From assembly GCF_004341945.1 (NCBI RefSeq), contig NZ_SMBP01000019.1, positions 1-64,000 on the forward strand: 64,000 nt of DNA, given 5' to 3'. The DNA is from Longicatena caecimuris (GTDB taxonomy: Bacteria > Bacillota_I > Bacilli_A > Erysipelotrichales > Erysipelotrichaceae). Below are positions 16,362 to 24,974 of this stretch, piece by piece (within the stretch, counting starts at the first letter, position 1; every line of letters begins with the position of its first letter). The notes below the pieces were generated by a model, which made no database searches, had not been told where the DNA came from, and was given only the letters and a program-made list of their open reading frames with translations. Made by a program: the position numbers and the translations under genes.

Positions 16362-16408
16362 TAATAGGGGGCTGTTTTACTAACAATTAGTACACAGCCC
16401 CTTATTAT
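16361..16408. terminator. Bidirectional terminator between MerR gene and tcpC
   Basis: ATAATAGGGGGCTGT (16361-16375) pairs with ACAGCCCCTTATTAT (16394-16408), with CTAA/TTAG inside. It separates the cargo from the conjugation operon, which ends here from the other side. Confidence 0.8.
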
Positions 16409-16409
16409 G

Positions 16410-17303
16410 TTATTTTACAATCTTCCAATTTCCGTCCTTGTGAAGCACTAGCTCAAACTGTGAAATCTGTATTGCCTTTGTCTGATTATCAATAAATTTC
16501 ACAAACACGCTTACTTTCACATTTTCCCCGTCCTGTGTGAAAATAGGGTTTATCAATTCCGAATACAGATAGTCACCGTTTATCGGTTCAAGGACATTTC
16601 CTTGTACATAATAGGCAAGTTCCTTTTCCGTTGCCGTAGGGTAGAGCTTGAAAAAGGTTTCCAGAAATGTCGTTGCGTCCTGCATGGTTTCAGCGTCCAC
16701 CGTTCCGTCTGTTTCCTGTGCTTTTGGCTCATAAGTTGACTTCTGGCGTGCTGGGGCAAGGGTCGGGTTCTTTGTGATTACCATGTTTCTGTCTGCGTCC
16801 ACATGGACAGCTACGGTATAGGTAGCACTGACCGATTTCGTCTGGTCGCCCTCCTTTACCTGCTGATCTACTTCGTAGGTAGCAGTAAATTCGTTCTCCC
16901 CAGACTGCGCCACATTCCATATCTGCACGTCACTGACCGTTGAACTGGTTGGTATATCCGTCCGTATAGTATCAACATTCAAGTCCTGCAATTCCTTTGT
17001 CAAATACTCGTTGATAGAAGCGGTACGCTTCTCAATGGTTTCTTTGTTGTTATCCCATGTATAGTAAGACTTCGCAAAGTTCTTCACGAAATTCTCAATC
17101 CCGTTTGTGTCATTAAGCCGTAGCTCTATGATTTCCTTTTCATGTGTGGTGTGCTGGTCGATTGCCGTGAAATTCTTGTATATTCCGAAGCTGACACTTG
17201 CAATCAGTACCAGCCACAGGGCAATGACCGATTTCTTATGCGTCCCGACTTTCACGGTACGCACCTTTTTTTCTTTGGGGAGCTTTTCTTTCTTCTTGAA
17301 CAT
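16410..17303 (-). CDS. tcpC: Conjugal transfer protein TcpC (Orf13)
   Basis: The 297-residue protein has a short basic cytoplasmic N-terminus, one membrane helix (about 27-46) and an extracytoplasmic region with two NTF2-like TcpC domains. It matches Tn916 Orf13 and pCW3 TcpC, a membrane-associated scaffold (VirB8-like) required for efficient conjugation. It is the last gene of the leftward transfer operon. Confidence 0.9.
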   Translation of the reverse strand: MFKKKEKLPKEKKVRTVKVGTHKKSVIALWLVLIASVSFGIYKNFTAIDQHTTHEKEIIELRLNDTNGIENFVKNFAKSYYTWDNNKETIEKRTASINEYLTKELQDLNVDTIRTDIPTSSTVSDVQIWNVAQSGENEFTATYEVDQQVKEGDQTKSVSATYTVAVHVDADRNMVITKNPTLAPARQKSTYEPKAQETDGTVDAETMQDATTFLETFFKLYPTATEKELAYYVQGNVLEPINGDYLYSELINPIFTQDGENVKVSVFVKFIDNQTKAIQISQFELVLHKDGNWKIVK

Positions 17304-17332
17304 TTCATCAATCCTTTCTGTGATTTCATTTT

Positions 17333-18340
17333 TTATTGTTTCATTCTTCCTGCACCGATTAGGTGCTGTTGCCAGTAGGAGCTTGTAAGGTCTGCGTAGC
17401 CGATAGGGTCGCCGGCATGATACATCTGATTGTTGCCAACGTATATTCCGACATGACTTACATAGCTACCGCTGTTATAGGTGGAATGGAAAAATACCAA
17501 GTCCCCAGCTTTTGCTTCTGACAGTGGGATATGCTGGGTCACGTCATACTGTGCCTGTGCCACACGAGGTAAGCTGATACCAGCCTTGCCATAGCACCAC
17601 TGCACCAGACCGCTACAATCAAAAGAGGTATTCGGGTTGTCGCCACCATACACATATTTCCAGCCTTGATATTTCAGTGCTTCGTTCATAACCGCCTGTA
17701 CGGTTTTATCATCAAAGTGTGTGACAGTAAGGTATTGGCTTACCAATTCCACATAAAACATATTTCCGTAGTTGTACCGCCAGCCCCCGTTACGGGCAAC
17801 GGCTATCGGGTTCGTGTAGGTCACTTTCGTACCTCCCGACTTGTCCTGTGAAAAATTCTCCGCCAGCGTAAAGCTGTGCTTTTTTCCGTTTCCAGCTACA
17901 TAGCCCAGATAACCGCCACCGTAGTTGTAGCTTTGAATGACGGCGTTTATGTCCTCAATCCCTTGTCCTTTGGCAGAAGCAAGCAGTTCCGAGAAATACT
18001 TACAGCCTTGTTTGATTGAACTTTCTGTATCTAAGGAGTTGGGTGGAAGCCCCAGACTTTCAGAGCTTTGCATAACATCAACGGCTGTCCCTCCGCTTTC
18101 CACCTGCATAATAGCAAGCAGATAATTCACATAGTCCTCAATTCCATATTCCTTTGCATACTTTTCTACCATTGGCTGATGTTTGAGGACTTCGGGGGAC
18201 AGGTTCATGCCTGTAACAGTGGAAGAAGAACCACTGCCCCCGTCATCGTCCTCCGCACTAATCAGTACCCCGAAGAACAGCACAAGAGAGAACAGCACAG
18301 GGAAGATACTGCCGATAATCAGCATGTGCTTTATTCTCAT
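17333..18340 (-). CDS. Bifunctional cell-wall hydrolase (Orf14; lysozyme-like plus NlpC/P60)
   Basis: An N-terminal membrane anchor or signal (about 5-28) is followed by a lytic-transglycosylase-like domain with the catalytic Glu81 (MQVESGG) and a C-terminal NlpC/P60 endopeptidase with Cys242 (FDCSGL), His296 (SHVGIYV) and His308. This is the CwlT/TcpG arrangement of Tn916 Orf14. It opens peptidoglycan locally for the transfer channel. Its start overlaps the end of orf15 by 4 nt. Confidence 0.93.
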   Translation of the reverse strand: MRIKHMLIIGSIFPVLFSLVLFFGVLISAEDDDGGSGSSSTVTGMNLSPEVLKHQPMVEKYAKEYGIEDYVNYLLAIMQVESGGTAVDVMQSSESLGLPPNSLDTESSIKQGCKYFSELLASAKGQGIEDINAVIQSYNYGGGYLGYVAGNGKKHSFTLAENFSQDKSGGTKVTYTNPIAVARNGGWRYNYGNMFYVELVSQYLTVTHFDDKTVQAVMNEALKYQGWKYVYGGDNPNTSFDCSGLVQWCYGKAGISLPRVAQAQYDVTQHIPLSEAKAGDLVFFHSTYNSGSYVSHVGIYVGNNQMYHAGDPIGYADLTSSYWQQHLIGAGRMKQ

Positions 18341-20538
18341 TTCCTGCGTCCTTTCTTCTTATGGGTACTGGTTTTCTTCTGGCTGGTCTGCTGGGAATTT
18401 TGGATATTCTGGGACTTCTGCAAGTGCCTTGTGCGCTGGGTATTGACTGTCCGTTCCGTCTGGATATTTTTCTTTAGTTCCTGTGTGGTGGCAGGTTTTG
18501 GAGTGTCCGAAGCCTTGACGGTCTGACGCTGTGCGCTCTGCCTTTGCTCTGGAACTTTCACGGAAGCCCCAGCCGTAGCAGGTCGTTCCTTGCCAGCAGT
18601 CGTTGTCGGTGTGGCAACAGCAGGTCGTTTTTTATCCTCTGCCTTTGGTACGGTCTTTGTTTCTGGCTTTGGTGTAACTGCTGGTCGTTCATGCTGACGG
18701 GTAGCTCCTGTTGTCGCTGATCCGTCCGCTTGCTTTTCAGAATGCCTTGCTTCCTGCGCTTTCTGCATTTCCATACGCTTCTGTGCCACGCTCTGTCTGC
18801 GCTGGTTGAGCTTGTCACTGCGCCCAGACTGTCTTGTTTCCTGTTCCTGTGTTACGCCACGCTTGAAGTCGGACACGGTTTTCTTTGCGTTTTCCGTTGC
18901 TGAATAGACCGCATAGCCAGCCTGTATGGGCATATCCTTGACCGCTTCTTTGACTTGTTGTGCTTTGTCTTTCACACGGTTCTTTGTGTCCATGACTGCA
19001 CCAGCCTTTGCACCTGCACGGCTTCCAAAGCTGGAAGAAGCGGTATTGCTCCGCTGTTCCTTATTCTGGTTAGGCTTTCGGGCAGAACTGCCACCGCCAG
19101 AGAACATAGAGCCTGTGACCGCACCAGCTACACTTCCAGCACCGACAGCCCGTGCCATTCTACGTTCCATACGTCTAGCCCTGTGACGCATGAACATATA
19201 AGGTCTGCGGAATATCCTGCGTCCCATGTTCTGGCTGTCCCCAGCATTTAAGCTGAACATACTCATAATGTCGCCCAGCTTGAAGTAGATACCTGCGAAT
19301 GTCACTATCTGCAAGAACGCCACCATAAAGAACGGGTAATTGTCGGACATATTGTAGAACATACTGGAAATGGAAAATGCCACGGTCACAATCAAGGTAA
19401 TGCCGGCACGGGTCATGATAGTGTTGAATACCTTAACGACTGCTTGTTTTGCCATGCCCTCATAGCTGGGTATCATGGATAGCAGGAAACTTATAGGCAG
19501 GAACATGGCGAAGATGATAAAAAGTATCTGGCTGAAAATCATCATAGCCGTAAGCAGGAATACAAAAATCGTTATCCCTAAGTTGAAGATAAGCAGGAAG
19601 AACACCATTCCCAGACGATTTACCACCTGCGGTATCGTCATGTTATCATTTTCTCTGTCCTCGATTTCTGTTTTCACAATGTCCTCTCTGGTTTCCCCGT
19701 CCTCGTCTGACGGGCTGGCAGATACCAGAGCTTCCACACGGTCAGCCCCGATTTCCTCCATGCTCGAATTGCCGAACTGCAAGAGAAGCCACGGCTGTTG
19801 CACCTGTATGGCAAACAAGCTGTCACGAATGAGGTCTACGCTGTCCTTGCCCTTGCTGTCACTGTCTGGGAGCATGATTTTTGTTCCCAAGTCCAGCGAA
19901 GCTGTACTAATATCTGATGAAAAATCGTTTACTTTCTTGATGTAATCGGGAGCATAAGCGATAAAGGAAGCCGATACCAGAAACACCACCAGAAAGTTAA
20001 TGACTGCGTGGATTGCCTTGCTGGTTTCCCGTTTGATTAGTCCCGTGTAGGCAACATAGATACCTACAATAAGGATAAGCAGAAGCAGGAAGCCCACATA
20101 AAAGCCAGAACTGGAAAAGCCCTTTGATGTAACCCCAGCAAGGGTCTGTATGCTTTTTCCGATACTGTCTGCCATATCGTTAATAAAGTTGAGCTTGTAG
20201 GCTTCCTGCACCACATAGCCCGTAGCGTTGCTAAGATATAAGCTGATAGTCCAGACAAAGTTGGTAATACAGTAAAGCCCGTATTGAACACTTTTTCCAA
20301 TGCCGTCCAGCCAGTTCCAAGGTAGCCACGACCACGAGTTATCCACATAGAAGTCAAGCTGATAATTGCTTAATGGGTACTTTGAATACAGGTTGCCAGC
20401 GTCTATTGTATCGTCCACCAGCCCCGAAGCATGGGCGACTGTCCCAAGCATGGCTAATAAGGCAATGACGATAACAAACACCAGCAGAGCCATTCCCAGC
20501 ACATGAAATACTTTCTTTCCTGTGCGTTTCCAATCCAT
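18337..20538 (-). CDS. Polytopic conjugation channel protein (Orf15, TcpH/VirB6-like)
   Basis: The 733-residue protein has a hydrophobic signal-like N-terminus, then several membrane segments between about 95 and 440, including a strongly hydrophobic stretch around 310-360. A long Arg/Lys/Gln/Thr-rich low-complexity cytoplasmic tail follows (about 470-733). This is the Tn916 Orf15/TrbL-like architecture. It forms part of the inner-membrane translocation channel with Orf16 and TcpC. Start and stop overlap the neighbours by 1 and 4 nt. Confidence 0.9.
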   Translation of the reverse strand: MDWKRTGKKVFHVLGMALLVFVIVIALLAMLGTVAHASGLVDDTIDAGNLYSKYPLSNYQLDFYVDNSWSWLPWNWLDGIGKSVQYGLYCITNFVWTISLYLSNATGYVVQEAYKLNFINDMADSIGKSIQTLAGVTSKGFSSSGFYVGFLLLLILIVGIYVAYTGLIKRETSKAIHAVINFLVVFLVSASFIAYAPDYIKKVNDFSSDISTASLDLGTKIMLPDSDSKGKDSVDLIRDSLFAIQVQQPWLLLQFGNSSMEEIGADRVEALVSASPSDEDGETREDIVKTEIEDRENDNMTIPQVVNRLGMVFFLLIFNLGITIFVFLLTAMMIFSQILFIIFAMFLPISFLLSMIPSYEGMAKQAVVKVFNTIMTRAGITLIVTVAFSISSMFYNMSDNYPFFMVAFLQIVTFAGIYFKLGDIMSMFSLNAGDSQNMGRRIFRRPYMFMRHRARRMERRMARAVGAGSVAGAVTGSMFSGGGSSARKPNQNKEQRSNTASSSFGSRAGAKAGAVMDTKNRVKDKAQQVKEAVKDMPIQAGYAVYSATENAKKTVSDFKRGVTQEQETRQSGRSDKLNQRRQSVAQKRMEMQKAQEARHSEKQADGSATTGATRQHERPAVTPKPETKTVPKAEDKKRPAVATPTTTAGKERPATAGASVKVPEQRQSAQRQTVKASDTPKPATTQELKKNIQTERTVNTQRTRHLQKSQNIQNSQQTSQKKTSTHKKKGRRK

Positions 20539-22994
20539 TACACCACCTCATTTCTCACGGGTGGTCTGGTATCAAAGGCGGTCAGCAGTTCTTCAAAAAC
20601 AGGGTGTATCTGTACCACGCCCACACGCCCGTACAAGTCCTGCAACAAGCACTGTCCATTTTCCAAATCACGAAGCCGTTTCTGGTTGTTCTCGTCCTCC
20701 TTGTCAATGCCGAAAAATTCTAGGGTCTGTTTTATCTCTGCTATGTCGGTACTGCGGAACGCAAATTTCAGACCGATATTGTTTTTCAGACTTTCCTTTG
20801 CCACGTCCCCAGAAGCCTGTGTAACGAAGTAAACACCTGCGTTCATGGCACGACCAGCACGAACCAGTTTGTTTGATAAGGTTTCGCCCTGTGCCACGTT
20901 CAAGAACGCCCACGCTTCGTCAAGGTCAACTATCTTGAAAATCGACCTGTCCGAATGAATGAAGTCAAGCGCAAAGGTGGATATGACAATCAGCATTGCC
21001 ACGGATAGTAATTCAATGGTGGTGTATTCCTCAAAGGTGGTATCTTTATCGGGCAATACAAGGTCTGCCACCTGTATAATGTTTAATTGCTTTTCAAGGC
21101 TGATAGCGTGTTCCACCTTTCCGTCACTAAACAGCAGGTGTGCAAAATCATAATCGGTAAAGCTCTCGATATGGTCTGCGATATTCCGTGAAATAGGGGT
21201 ATCTTCCTTGCGTAGCTCGTCAATGACTAGAAGCAGTCCTTTTGTTTCGCTCTGGGTCACGGAGCGTACCGCTTTACGAAGTACAGGGAACTTTTCGCCG
21301 TCCCTTGATGAAATACCTGTAAGGAATGTTAGTGTGTCGATTGCAAGGCTTTCAGCGTCTTTCTCGTTCCGCATAATCACGAACGGGTCAAGAAGTCCTT
21401 TGTTCACTTCATCACTTGTCAGATTGACGATATTTATCTCGTCCGCAATCTCTGGAAGTGTCGCTTTCCAGTTGCCACGCTCACTTTTTGGGTCTAGGAT
21501 AACCGCCTGTCCACCAAACAGCACCGCATAGTAAACAATCAAGTTGTTGCAGAATGATTTCCCACCGCCCAAACTTCCCACAAAAGCAGAAGCTAGGGCG
21601 TTTGTCACTGAACCTTTTACACCTCGACTGGCAAGGGCTGGCTGTAAGTAGACGTTTCGTCCTGTGTCCACAGAATAGCCGATATAGATACCCTCATTTT
21701 CCCCCAGCATTTGGGTAGCTCCAAACCCAAGCGAAGCCAGAAAGTCAGACTTCACATACTGTACATAGTCATTGATATACCGCTTGCTTGCTGGCATAAA
21801 CTCGGAATGAAGCCCCAGCATATCCCCAGCAGGACGCACCAGCTTCACATTCAAATCATCATAAAAATCTTTGACTTCATCTGCACGGCGTTTCAGTTCG
21901 TCAAGGTCTGGGGCAGATACCCGTATCACATAGGACAGCTTGTACATGCTTTCCTTGCTCTGGTCTAAGTCCGTTTCCAGCTCGTCCACGCTGTCTAAAG
22001 CGTCCACCACGTTACTGCTGGTTTCGCTTCCAGCTTGATAGGCGTGGTTGTCCAAATCTTTCAATTCCTTTTTCTTGTTGCGTACTGTGGTTAAGGCTTT
22101 CTTGTTTCCCACGATTTCCACATTCATTGACGTATCTATTGGAAAGGTAAACTGCTGTTGCTGGAAATAGAAGATTTCACTGGACGGAAAATCTAATTCG
22201 CCCACAATGGCGTTGACCGTAAAATAGGTCGCATAGCTTTCTGTGTCCTCATGTTCTAATCTTAAATACCGCTGGCTTTCCTCAATCAGACAACGGCTGG
22301 GACGGATAAGGTCATACCGCTTGATAAGCGTTTCTTTTTTCAATTTCTTTTTGGGTAAGTGATATTCGTAATCCTCATAAGCGATACCGTCCCGTCCGTA
22401 AAGGTGTTCTATCAGATAACCAAAATCATTTTTATCCAGACGGCGTACCTTGAAGCGTCTGGAAATCTTGTTTTCCAGCAGTTTTTCCATTTTTAAGTAA
22501 CGGTTTGTTTCGTCATTACTCATGGAAACGAAGTCATTCATTAACGTGTGGTTGACTTCCAACAGAAATTCCTTGAAGCTCATAAAAGCAGATTTCTTCA
22601 TGCTGGACAGGTTCAATTCCTGTTCTGTTACCATGAGCTTGAACCCTAAGAAAAAGCGATAGTCCACTTGATTGTCCCCAATCATGGAAACAAGGGCTTC
22701 CGTCTGCTGGTCTATCTTTGCTATCGCCACTTGACGGAGCTTGCCTGTGACAAGCCGTTTTGATTTTTCCTGTGTGGCACGGACAGAGCTTTCTGTGGCT
22801 ATCTGCAAGGCGTGTAGCTTTCCCTCACGGCTCTGTGCGATTAGCTGACGGAAGTTGTCATGGACAATGTATTTCTGTTCTGGGGACAGGAACGAATAAT
22901 TGTAGGGGATAAGCTCATAATAGGCGAATACTTCGCCGTCCTTATTCCACACAAGGTTGTTTTCAATGTATCGTATCGGGTACATAAATCTCAC
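20538..22994 (-). CDS. VirB4-type conjugation ATPase (Orf16, TcpF)
   Basis: This 818-residue ATPase is full length for Orf16. An N-terminal VirB4/CagE domain (about 1-420) precedes the motor with Walker A GSLGGGKS (473-480, Lys479) and Walker B FKIVDLDEAW (Asp692, Glu693). It energises assembly of the transfer apparatus at the membrane. Confidence 0.94.
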   Translation of the reverse strand: MRFMYPIRYIENNLVWNKDGEVFAYYELIPYNYSFLSPEQKYIVHDNFRQLIAQSREGKLHALQIATESSVRATQEKSKRLVTGKLRQVAIAKIDQQTEALVSMIGDNQVDYRFFLGFKLMVTEQELNLSSMKKSAFMSFKEFLLEVNHTLMNDFVSMSNDETNRYLKMEKLLENKISRRFKVRRLDKNDFGYLIEHLYGRDGIAYEDYEYHLPKKKLKKETLIKRYDLIRPSRCLIEESQRYLRLEHEDTESYATYFTVNAIVGELDFPSSEIFYFQQQQFTFPIDTSMNVEIVGNKKALTTVRNKKKELKDLDNHAYQAGSETSSNVVDALDSVDELETDLDQSKESMYKLSYVIRVSAPDLDELKRRADEVKDFYDDLNVKLVRPAGDMLGLHSEFMPASKRYINDYVQYVKSDFLASLGFGATQMLGENEGIYIGYSVDTGRNVYLQPALASRGVKGSVTNALASAFVGSLGGGKSFCNNLIVYYAVLFGGQAVILDPKSERGNWKATLPEIADEINIVNLTSDEVNKGLLDPFVIMRNEKDAESLAIDTLTFLTGISSRDGEKFPVLRKAVRSVTQSETKGLLLVIDELRKEDTPISRNIADHIESFTDYDFAHLLFSDGKVEHAISLEKQLNIIQVADLVLPDKDTTFEEYTTIELLSVAMLIVISTFALDFIHSDRSIFKIVDLDEAWAFLNVAQGETLSNKLVRAGRAMNAGVYFVTQASGDVAKESLKNNIGLKFAFRSTDIAEIKQTLEFFGIDKEDENNQKRLRDLENGQCLLQDLYGRVGVVQIHPVFEELLTAFDTRPPVRNEVV

Positions 22995-23361
22995 TCCTTA
23001 CTGCGGTAATGCTTTCGTTGCATTTCTGGTTGTGCAGTTTTACCGCCTTTCCTGCGTAGGTCGTTTTGGGTCGCATGGCATAAGTTGCCATTGACTTTAG
23101 GAAGCTGTACGGCTTCTTGCCGTCAAAGGTCTTTTGCGACATAAACCAAGTGAGGGCAACGGGAATACCGAAGTATTTTAAAAATGCCCCCTCAATCAAG
23201 TTCAGTGGTGGCAGGTCGGCAAACAGGATAATGACAAACTCTGTCAATACGAACCAAGCCATTTGTGAAAAGGTAATGGGGAACGGGAGGTTAAAATCGT
23301 TAATGCTGTACAGCACTTTTTCCACGTTCCAGATACCTGTGTAGCTTTTTACTTTCTTCAA
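22963..23361 (-). CDS. tcpE: Conjugal transfer protein TcpE (Orf17)
   Basis: The 132-residue protein has two membrane segments (about 30-47 and 55-75) and the FLKSMATYAMRPKTTYAGK block of the TcpE family, matching Tn916 Orf17. It overlaps the start of orf16 by 32 nt, indicating translational coupling. It is a small membrane component of the type IV-like transfer machine. Confidence 0.9.
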   Translation of the reverse strand: MKKVKSYTGIWNVEKVLYSINDFNLPFPITFSQMAWFVLTEFVIILFADLPPLNLIEGAFLKYFGIPVALTWFMSQKTFDGKKPYSFLKSMATYAMRPKTTYAGKAVKLHNQKCNESITAVRSEIYVPDTIH

Positions 23362-23383
23362 ATCGTTTCACTCCTTTCATGGG

Positions 23384-23471
23384 AAAAGGGCAGTCAGCAC
23401 GTCTGGCCGTCTGCCCTTAAATCAGAAAAGCTGTCTGAATATCCCTTAAAAGGGTTATGATCAGACAGCTT
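23384..23471 (-). terminator. Two hairpins between ardA and orf17
   Basis: AAGCTGTCTGA and its complement TCAGACAGCTT (23426-23471) form a stem followed by TTTT on the minus strand. A second stem AAGGGCAG/CTGCCCTTTT (23384-23418) follows. They could partially separate the ardA genes from the channel operon or act as processing sites. Confidence 0.6.
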
Positions 23472-23961
23472 ATTGTTGAATTTCGCACATGCCGTAACTG
23501 GTTTCGATAAAATAACCGCCGATTTCCAAGTTGCGACCATATGCTTCATAATCAATATAATCTTGTAAGCTGGGCGGTATTTCTCCCAGAGTTTGCAGTT
23601 CGTCTACAAAATACCGTGCCACGTCCTCCATGCTGTCACAGTCGGGGTAGAAGTAAATCTGGTCTTTGTGTTCAACCACACCCTCCAAACTTCCGTAGTA
23701 TGAAATAAAATCGTCCAGACTGTCCACGACTTCCTCTGGTAGTTCTTCTATCATTTCATACATCTGGTTCAATTCGTCAATGGAGATATATTCTGACACT
23801 TCACAAGGGAAGTTGTCCGTATCATGGACGGAGTATTCTTCATATTCGCCGTTCAGCCCGATACGCTCTGCGATTTCTTCAAAATCGAGAGGAAACGAGA
23901 ACCAGTCCCCAACTAAATATCCCTCGTTGTACTTGCCGAGATTGGCAATGTAGACACGCAT
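23470..23961 (-). CDS. ardA: ArdA-family antirestriction protein (downstream copy)
   Basis: The 163-residue, very acidic protein has the ArdA layout: RVYIANLGKYNEGYLVGDWFSFPLD at the start, the antirestriction motif region with LDDFISYYGSLEG, and a terminal DYEAYGRNLEIGGYF block. ArdA dimers mimic DNA and inhibit type I restriction enzymes when the ICE enters a new cell. It is paralogous to the gene just upstream; Tn916 has only one (Orf18). Confidence 0.93.
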   Translation of the reverse strand: MRVYIANLGKYNEGYLVGDWFSFPLDFEEIAERIGLNGEYEEYSVHDTDNFPCEVSEYISIDELNQMYEMIEELPEEVVDSLDDFISYYGSLEGVVEHKDQIYFYPDCDSMEDVARYFVDELQTLGEIPPSLQDYIDYEAYGRNLEIGGYFIETSYGMCEIQQ

Positions 23962-23991
23962 ATCATCAACTATACGCTGACACCTCTTTTC

Positions 23992-24492
23992 CTACCACGG
24001 TATCTCAAAAATGCCGTGGTCTGTTTCTATGAACCGTCCGTTTTCATCAAGGCTTTGTCCATAGGCTTCAAAGTCAAAGTAACGCACACAATCTTCCGAC
24101 AGAGAGTGAAACGCTGGGTCATCAGCCAGCACATGACGGGCAACGTCTGTCATGGAATTACAGTTGGCATAATGGATAATGTCATGCCTGTAATTGTGCA
24201 GTTCGTCCAGATTGGAATAATACGCCATGAAAGCAGGTAATTCTTCTCTGATTTCTGCTGGCAGGTTTTCATACATGCGGTATAAATCATTTAGAGTATC
24301 GACCGTTGTTGCTTCGCTCACATCATCTGCAAAGGGAAGTTCCATTTCCACAATGCGGTAATCTTCGCTGTCAGCTTCCACGCCAAGCAGTTCTTCAAAC
24401 TCTGTTTCATCAATCGGCAAATCAAACCAAGCGGAGGGGAATTCGCCGTTTTTAGGGATTGTTGCTTCTATCAAAACTCTTAATTCTTCCAA
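23992..24492 (-). CDS. ardA: ArdA-family antirestriction protein (upstream copy)
   Basis: The 166-residue acidic protein carries LPAFMAYYSNLDELHNYRHDI and YFDFEAYGQSLDENGRFI, which align with the same blocks in the adjacent copy. Overall similarity is only moderate, so the duplication is old or came by separate acquisition. Different surfaces may target different type I enzymes. The genes are 30 nt apart. Confidence 0.92.
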   Translation of the reverse strand: MEELRVLIEATIPKNGEFPSAWFDLPIDETEFEELLGVEADSEDYRIVEMELPFADDVSEATTVDTLNDLYRMYENLPAEIREELPAFMAYYSNLDELHNYRHDIIHYANCNSMTDVARHVLADDPAFHSLSEDCVRYFDFEAYGQSLDENGRFIETDHGIFEIPW

Positions 24493-24618
24493 TTTATTTC
24501 ACGTCCTTTCGTTTGTCTGGGGTTTCTTCTTGTACCATTCCTTACCCCCTTTCATTCCCCCTAAGCCCAGCTCCACTAGGGGGAAAGGTGGGTTTTGCAG
24601 GTGTGCAAAACCTGTTAT
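24493..24618 (-). promoter_or_regulatory. Hairpin-rich gap between orf19 and ardA
   Basis: GGTTTTGCA/TGCAAAACC (24592-24613) forms a 9-bp stem with a 4-nt loop, and CCCCCTA/TAGGGGG (about 24564-24586) a second. Neither has a clear T-run, so these may be mRNA processing sites or part of a single-strand origin used after transfer, as described for Tn916 near here. Confidence 0.45.
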
Positions 24619-24840
24619 CTAAGCACCAATAATCTTATTGAACAGGTTTAACAGTACGTCTTTCACACCGCCAGCGTTGAACACAAGACCTACCGCAATC
24701 AAAGCTACCACCAGAAAGCCGATAAGTTTTGAAAACTCACGCTTGAAGCCCAGATACACGCCGATAACCACGATTGCCATTAAAACAAGGCTCTGTGCAT
24801 TGCTTAAAAACCAGTTGTATAAGTTCTGCCCGAAGTTCAT
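24619..24840 (-). CDS. Small membrane protein (Orf19)
   Basis: The 73-residue protein starts MNFGQNLYNWFLSNAQSLVL and has two hydrophobic segments (about 17-34 and 42-58). It matches Orf19 of Tn916, a small integral membrane component of the transfer system (TcpD-like). The start codon overlaps the stop of the upstream small gene (ATGA). Confidence 0.88.
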   Translation of the reverse strand: MNFGQNLYNWFLSNAQSLVLMAIVVIGVYLGFKREFSKLIGFLVVALIAVGLVFNAGGVKDVLLNLFNKIIGA

Positions 24841-24971
24841 TCTTCCTCACCTCCTTTCATGCGCTCCATCTCCCTGTCTGCCTGTTTTCCTGCAATAAGC
24901 AGACACATGAGCATGACACCGATACCACCGCCCAGCGATACCAGCAGTAAATCTTTCAATAATTCCAGCAT
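24837..24971 (-). CDS. 44-residue DUF3789-like membrane peptide
   Basis: An ATG at 24971 with AAAGGAGG 9 nt upstream opens a 44-codon frame (MLELLKDLLLVSLGGGIGVML...KGGEEE) with one membrane helix. Its last codons supply the SD of orf19 and its TGA overlaps the orf19 ATG. Such DUF3789 peptides sit at this position in many Tn916-like elements. Confidence 0.85.
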   Translation of the reverse strand: MLELLKDLLLVSLGGGIGVMLMCLLIAGKQADREMERMKGGEEE

Positions 24972-24974
24972 TTC

